A DNA stretch of 64,000 bases, taken from NCBI GenBank assembly GCA_007994965.1, contig VOPW01000001.1, forward strand, positions 4,278,001-4,342,000. Reading direction: 5' to 3'. Below, piece after piece: positions 61,979-64,000 of this stretch (position 1 is the first letter of the stretch; each line of letters begins with the position of its first letter). The translations under genes and the position numbers were made by a program. The DNA comes from Piscinibacter aquaticus. Its GTDB lineage: Bacteria; Pseudomonadota; Gammaproteobacteria; Burkholderiales; Burkholderiaceae_C. The notes beneath the pieces were generated by a model. That model was given only the letters and a program-made list of their open reading frames with translations. It was not told the DNA's origin and searched no databases.

Positions 61979-62781
61979 ACCCCTTCAGGCAACTGCTCAA
62001 GTCCGCCGGCGCCCATCCGCCGGTGGGCACCTGGATCATGTCGGCCAGCCCGCTGGTGGCCGAGGCCACCGGCCATGCCGGCTTCGACTGGGCGGTGATC
62101 GACATGGAGCATTCGCCGCTGGACACGATGGACGTGCTGCACATGCTGCAGGCGCTGTCGTGCACGAAGATGGTCCCGATCGTGCGGGTGGCCTGGAACG
62201 ATCCGGTGCTGGTCAAGCGCGTGCTCGACGCCGGCGCCACGACGGTGATGTTCCCCTTCGTGCAGACCGCCGAGGAAGCCGCGCGCGCGGTGGCCGCGAC
62301 GCGCTATCCGCCGCAGGGCATCCGCGGCATGGCGGGCATGAGCCGCGCCAGCCGCTTCGGCACGCAGGCGAACTACCTGACCACCGCCAACAAGCAGATG
62401 GGCGTGATCGTGCAGCTCGAGACGGCCCACGCGATCGAGCGCATCGACGCGATCGCCGATGTCGACGGGGTCGACGGCCTGTTCATCGGCCCGGCCGACC
62501 TCTCGGCCTCGATGGGCCACGTCGGCCAGCTGACGCACCCGGCGGTGATGGATCGCATGGCGCAGGCGGTGCTGCGCTGCAAGGCGCTCGGCAAGCCGGT
62601 GGGCACGATCGGCGGCGATCCGGAATCGGTGGCGCAGTACCGCGCCGCCGGCTTCGACTATGTGGCCGTGGGCTCGGACCTCGGCCTGTTCATGCAAGGC
62701 GCGCGTTCGGCCATCGCCGCGCTGCGCACGCCCAGCGGCGAGCACGTGCACTCGGTGTCGTCGGGCACCCAGGGTTACTGA
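61975..62781 (+). CDS. HpcH/HpaI-family class II aldolase
   Basis: 268 residues, TIM-barrel metal-dependent pyruvate aldolase. Signature parts: PVGTWIMSASPLVAEATG, FDWAVIDMEHSPLD (active-site His and metal region), IVRVAWNDPVLVKRVLDAG, GMSRASRFG, VIVQLETAHAIE (metal Glu) and GLFIGPADLSASMG (metal Asp). It resembles 2-dehydro-3-deoxyglucarate (GarL-like) or 4-hydroxy-2-oxovalerate-type aldolases. With an aldose epimerase and a lactonase downstream, a role in oxidative sugar-acid breakdown is likely (inference). Frame intact. Confidence 0.9.
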   Translation: MNPFRQLLKSAGAHPPVGTWIMSASPLVAEATGHAGFDWAVIDMEHSPLDTMDVLHMLQALSCTKMVPIVRVAWNDPVLVKRVLDAGATTVMFPFVQTAEEAARAVAATRYPPQGIRGMAGMSRASRFGTQANYLTTANKQMGVIVQLETAHAIERIDAIADVDGVDGLFIGPADLSASMGHVGQLTHPAVMDRMAQAVLRCKALGKPVGTIGGDPESVAQYRAAGFDYVAVGSDLGLFMQGARSAIAALRTPSGEHVHSVSSGTQGY

Positions 62782-62817
62782 GGGCGCGCGCCGGCCGGTT
62801 TCGCGCCGGTACCGGCG

Positions 62818-62823
62818 TAGCAT
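62818..62823 (+). promoter_or_regulatory. Candidate -10 box (TAGCAT) for the aldose 1-epimerase gene
   Basis: TAGCAT ends six bases before the ATG at 62830 in the 48-base gap after the aldolase gene, with no ribosome-binding site visible. Confidence 0.3.
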
Positions 62824-62829
62824 CGGCCC

Positions 62830-63696
62830 ATGACCGCGCACGCCTCCACCGCCCACAGCTTCGAACTCCATGCCGGCGCGCTGCGCCTGGCGCTGCGCCC
62901 CGATCTGGGCGGCTGCATCGCCGGGCTTTGGCATCGCGACACGCCCATCCTGCGCAGCACCGAGCCGGTGGCGCTGGCCTCGTCGCGTGCTTCGGCCAGC
63001 TATCCGCTGGTGCCGTACTCCAACCGCATCGGCTATGCGCGCTTCCGCTGGAAGGGCCACGACCACAGCACACGACCCAACTTCGACGGCGTCCCGCACT
63101 CGGTGCACGGCCTCGGCTGGCAGCGGCCGTGGGAGACGGTGTCGTCCAGCGCCACCGAACTGGTGATGCGGCTTCGCCATGCCGCCGACGCCGACTGGCC
63201 CTTCGCCTTCGAGGCCACGCAGTACGTGACGCTGACGCCGCAGGCGATGCACGTCGAGATGATCGTCACCAACCTCGCCGACGTGGCGCAGCCGATCGGC
63301 CTGGGCTGGCACCCCTACTTCCCGAAGCGCGCCCGCAGCCGTTTGCACATCGAGTGTGCCGAGCGCTGGGACAGCGACGCCGCCGGCCTGCCGGTGCGCA
63401 AGGTGGCGCAGCCGGGCATCGACAGCGACGTGATCCACCTCGACTTCGACCACTGCTTCGACGGCTGGCGCGGTGCCGCGCGCATCCGCGACGAACGCTT
63501 CTCGCTGCAGCTCACTTCCTCGATGCAGCGCCTCGTCATCTACACGCCGCAGACCAAGGACTATTTCTGCGTCGAGCCGGTCAGCCACGTCAGCAATGCG
63601 ATCCACATGGCCGATCCGCTGGCGCACGGGCTGGTCAGCGTGGCACCCGGTGGGAGCACGCGCGGCTGGATGCAGCTGGACATCGCCGTCGTATGA
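62830..63696 (+). CDS. Aldose 1-epimerase family protein
   Basis: 288 residues, galactose-mutarotase-like beta-sandwich. Conserved: LRPDLGGCIAGLWHRDTP, SYPLVPYSNRIGYARF, GVPHSVHGLGWQRPW (catalytic His), LGWHPYFPKRA (second His) and YTPQTKDYFCVEPVSH (catalytic Glu). This subgroup (galM-like) often stands beside SMP-30 lactonases and sugar dehydrogenases. The stop overlaps the start of the lactonase gene (ATGA). Frame intact. Confidence 0.92.
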   Translation: MTAHASTAHSFELHAGALRLALRPDLGGCIAGLWHRDTPILRSTEPVALASSRASASYPLVPYSNRIGYARFRWKGHDHSTRPNFDGVPHSVHGLGWQRPWETVSSSATELVMRLRHAADADWPFAFEATQYVTLTPQAMHVEMIVTNLADVAQPIGLGWHPYFPKRARSRLHIECAERWDSDAAGLPVRKVAQPGIDSDVIHLDFDHCFDGWRGAARIRDERFSLQLTSSMQRLVIYTPQTKDYFCVEPVSHVSNAIHMADPLAHGLVSVAPGGSTRGWMQLDIAVV

Positions 63697-64000
63697 ACGG
63701 GGCCGATGTCCGCGTGGCCGTCGCCTCGGCCGCGCTGCTCGGCGAATCGCCGTTCTGGCATCCGGGCGAGCGTTCGCTGTACTACTGCGACATTCCCGGC
63801 CGCCGCCTGAATCGATTCGACCCGGCGCGTGGCGAGCTGGTGCACTGGGAGTTCGAGTGCGAGCCGTGCAGCTGCGCGCCCTGCCTCGACGGTACCCTGC
63901 TGCTGGCGATGCGCGACGGGCTGTGGCGCTTCGACCCGGCCACCGGCGCGCGCCAATCGCTGGCCGCGCCGCCCTACGACCCGGCCACCGAACGCTTCAA
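63693..64000 (+). CDS. SMP-30/gluconolactonase family protein, 3' end cut by window edge
   Basis: The first 102 residues are present; about 190 more are expected beyond the window. The start of the SMP-30 six-bladed propeller is clear: LLGESPFWHPGERSLYYCDI, with the metal-ligand Glu in GESPFW, and RRLNRFDPARGELVHW and CLDGTLLLAMRDGLWRFD, which form the first two blades. SMP-30 lactonases open sugar lactones (gluconate, arabinono-, xylono-lactone). Coupled to the aldose epimerase by a four-base overlap, it supports an oxidative sugar route. Confidence 0.88.
   Translation, partial: MNGADVRVAVASAALLGESPFWHPGERSLYYCDIPGRRLNRFDPARGELVHWEFECEPCSCAPCLDGTLLLAMRDGLWRFDPATGARQSLAAPPYDPATERF

Overview
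The window is high-GC DNA of a beta-proteobacterium, most probably a Burkholderiales member of the Rubrivivax/Leptothrix/Piscinibacter type. This is inferred from gene content: a DUF3567 protein, a PhaM-type polyhydroxybutyrate granule protein, methionine synthase split into two genes with an S-adenosylhomocysteine riboswitch, a TorF-porin/glnK/amtB nitrogen operon, and the protocatechuate 4,5-cleavage (lig/pmd) pathway. No rRNA, tRNA, CRISPR array, insertion sequence or phage gene was seen, and no stretch above about 300 bases lacks a gene.

Layout. 1-8.6 kb (minus strand): an exported protein cut by the window edge; glycolate oxidase glcDEF; a FIST sensor-domain protein overlapping a PhaM-like protein; a TPR protein, a TraB/GumN protein and a membrane aspartyl protease. 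8.6-14 kb: VOC protein, FAH-family hydrolase, DUF3108 and DUF3567 proteins, and a large tandem AAA ATPase. 14-22 kb: an MHYT-GGDEF-EAL protein, metH1, two opposite-strand genes (degenerate HD-GYP protein, OmpA-like lipoprotein), then the SAH riboswitch and metH2. 22-27.8 kb: a DUF1800/DUF1501 pair, a glycine-zipper protein and comM. 27.9-38.3 kb: a LysR regulator and a protocatechuate meta-cleavage operon (ModA-like protein, ligJ, ligK, DUF1932 dehydrogenase, ligI, ligA, ligB, ligC, aldo/keto reductase, hydrolase, and a second ligA/ligB-like pair). 38.4-41.2 kb: a sigma-54 promoter, then TorF porin, glnK, amtB and a terminator. 41.3-50.5 kb: gshA, kup, benE-like, AGE epimerase, gshB, amidase and an SHMT-like enzyme. 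50.5-60 kb: uup, an unknown gene, a MocR regulator, and an operon of two exporters, an aminotransferase, a PhzF protein, a glyoxalase-like protein and a serine/threonine dehydratase. 60-64 kb: cytochrome c', cytochrome b561, GNAT, and a sugar-acid module (HpcH/HpaI aldolase, aldose 1-epimerase, SMP-30 lactonase) running off the right edge.

The main caution is sequence quality. About 57 reading-frame breaks interrupt about 32 otherwise well conserved genes, including single-copy housekeeping genes. In more than half of them, the frame and conserved protein sequence are restored by putting CCTGG or CCAGG back at the break. This looks like consensus error at a methylated CCWGG motif in long-read data, not pseudogene formation, so the broken genes are annotated as CDS with the breaks noted. 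Coordinates of broken genes run from the start of the first fragment to the stop of the last.

Biological themes: catabolism of lignin-type aromatics to pyruvate and oxaloacetate, glycolate oxidation, nitrogen-controlled ammonium uptake, methionine/SAH homeostasis, glutathione synthesis, and an amino-acid export/transamination operon of unknown substrate.
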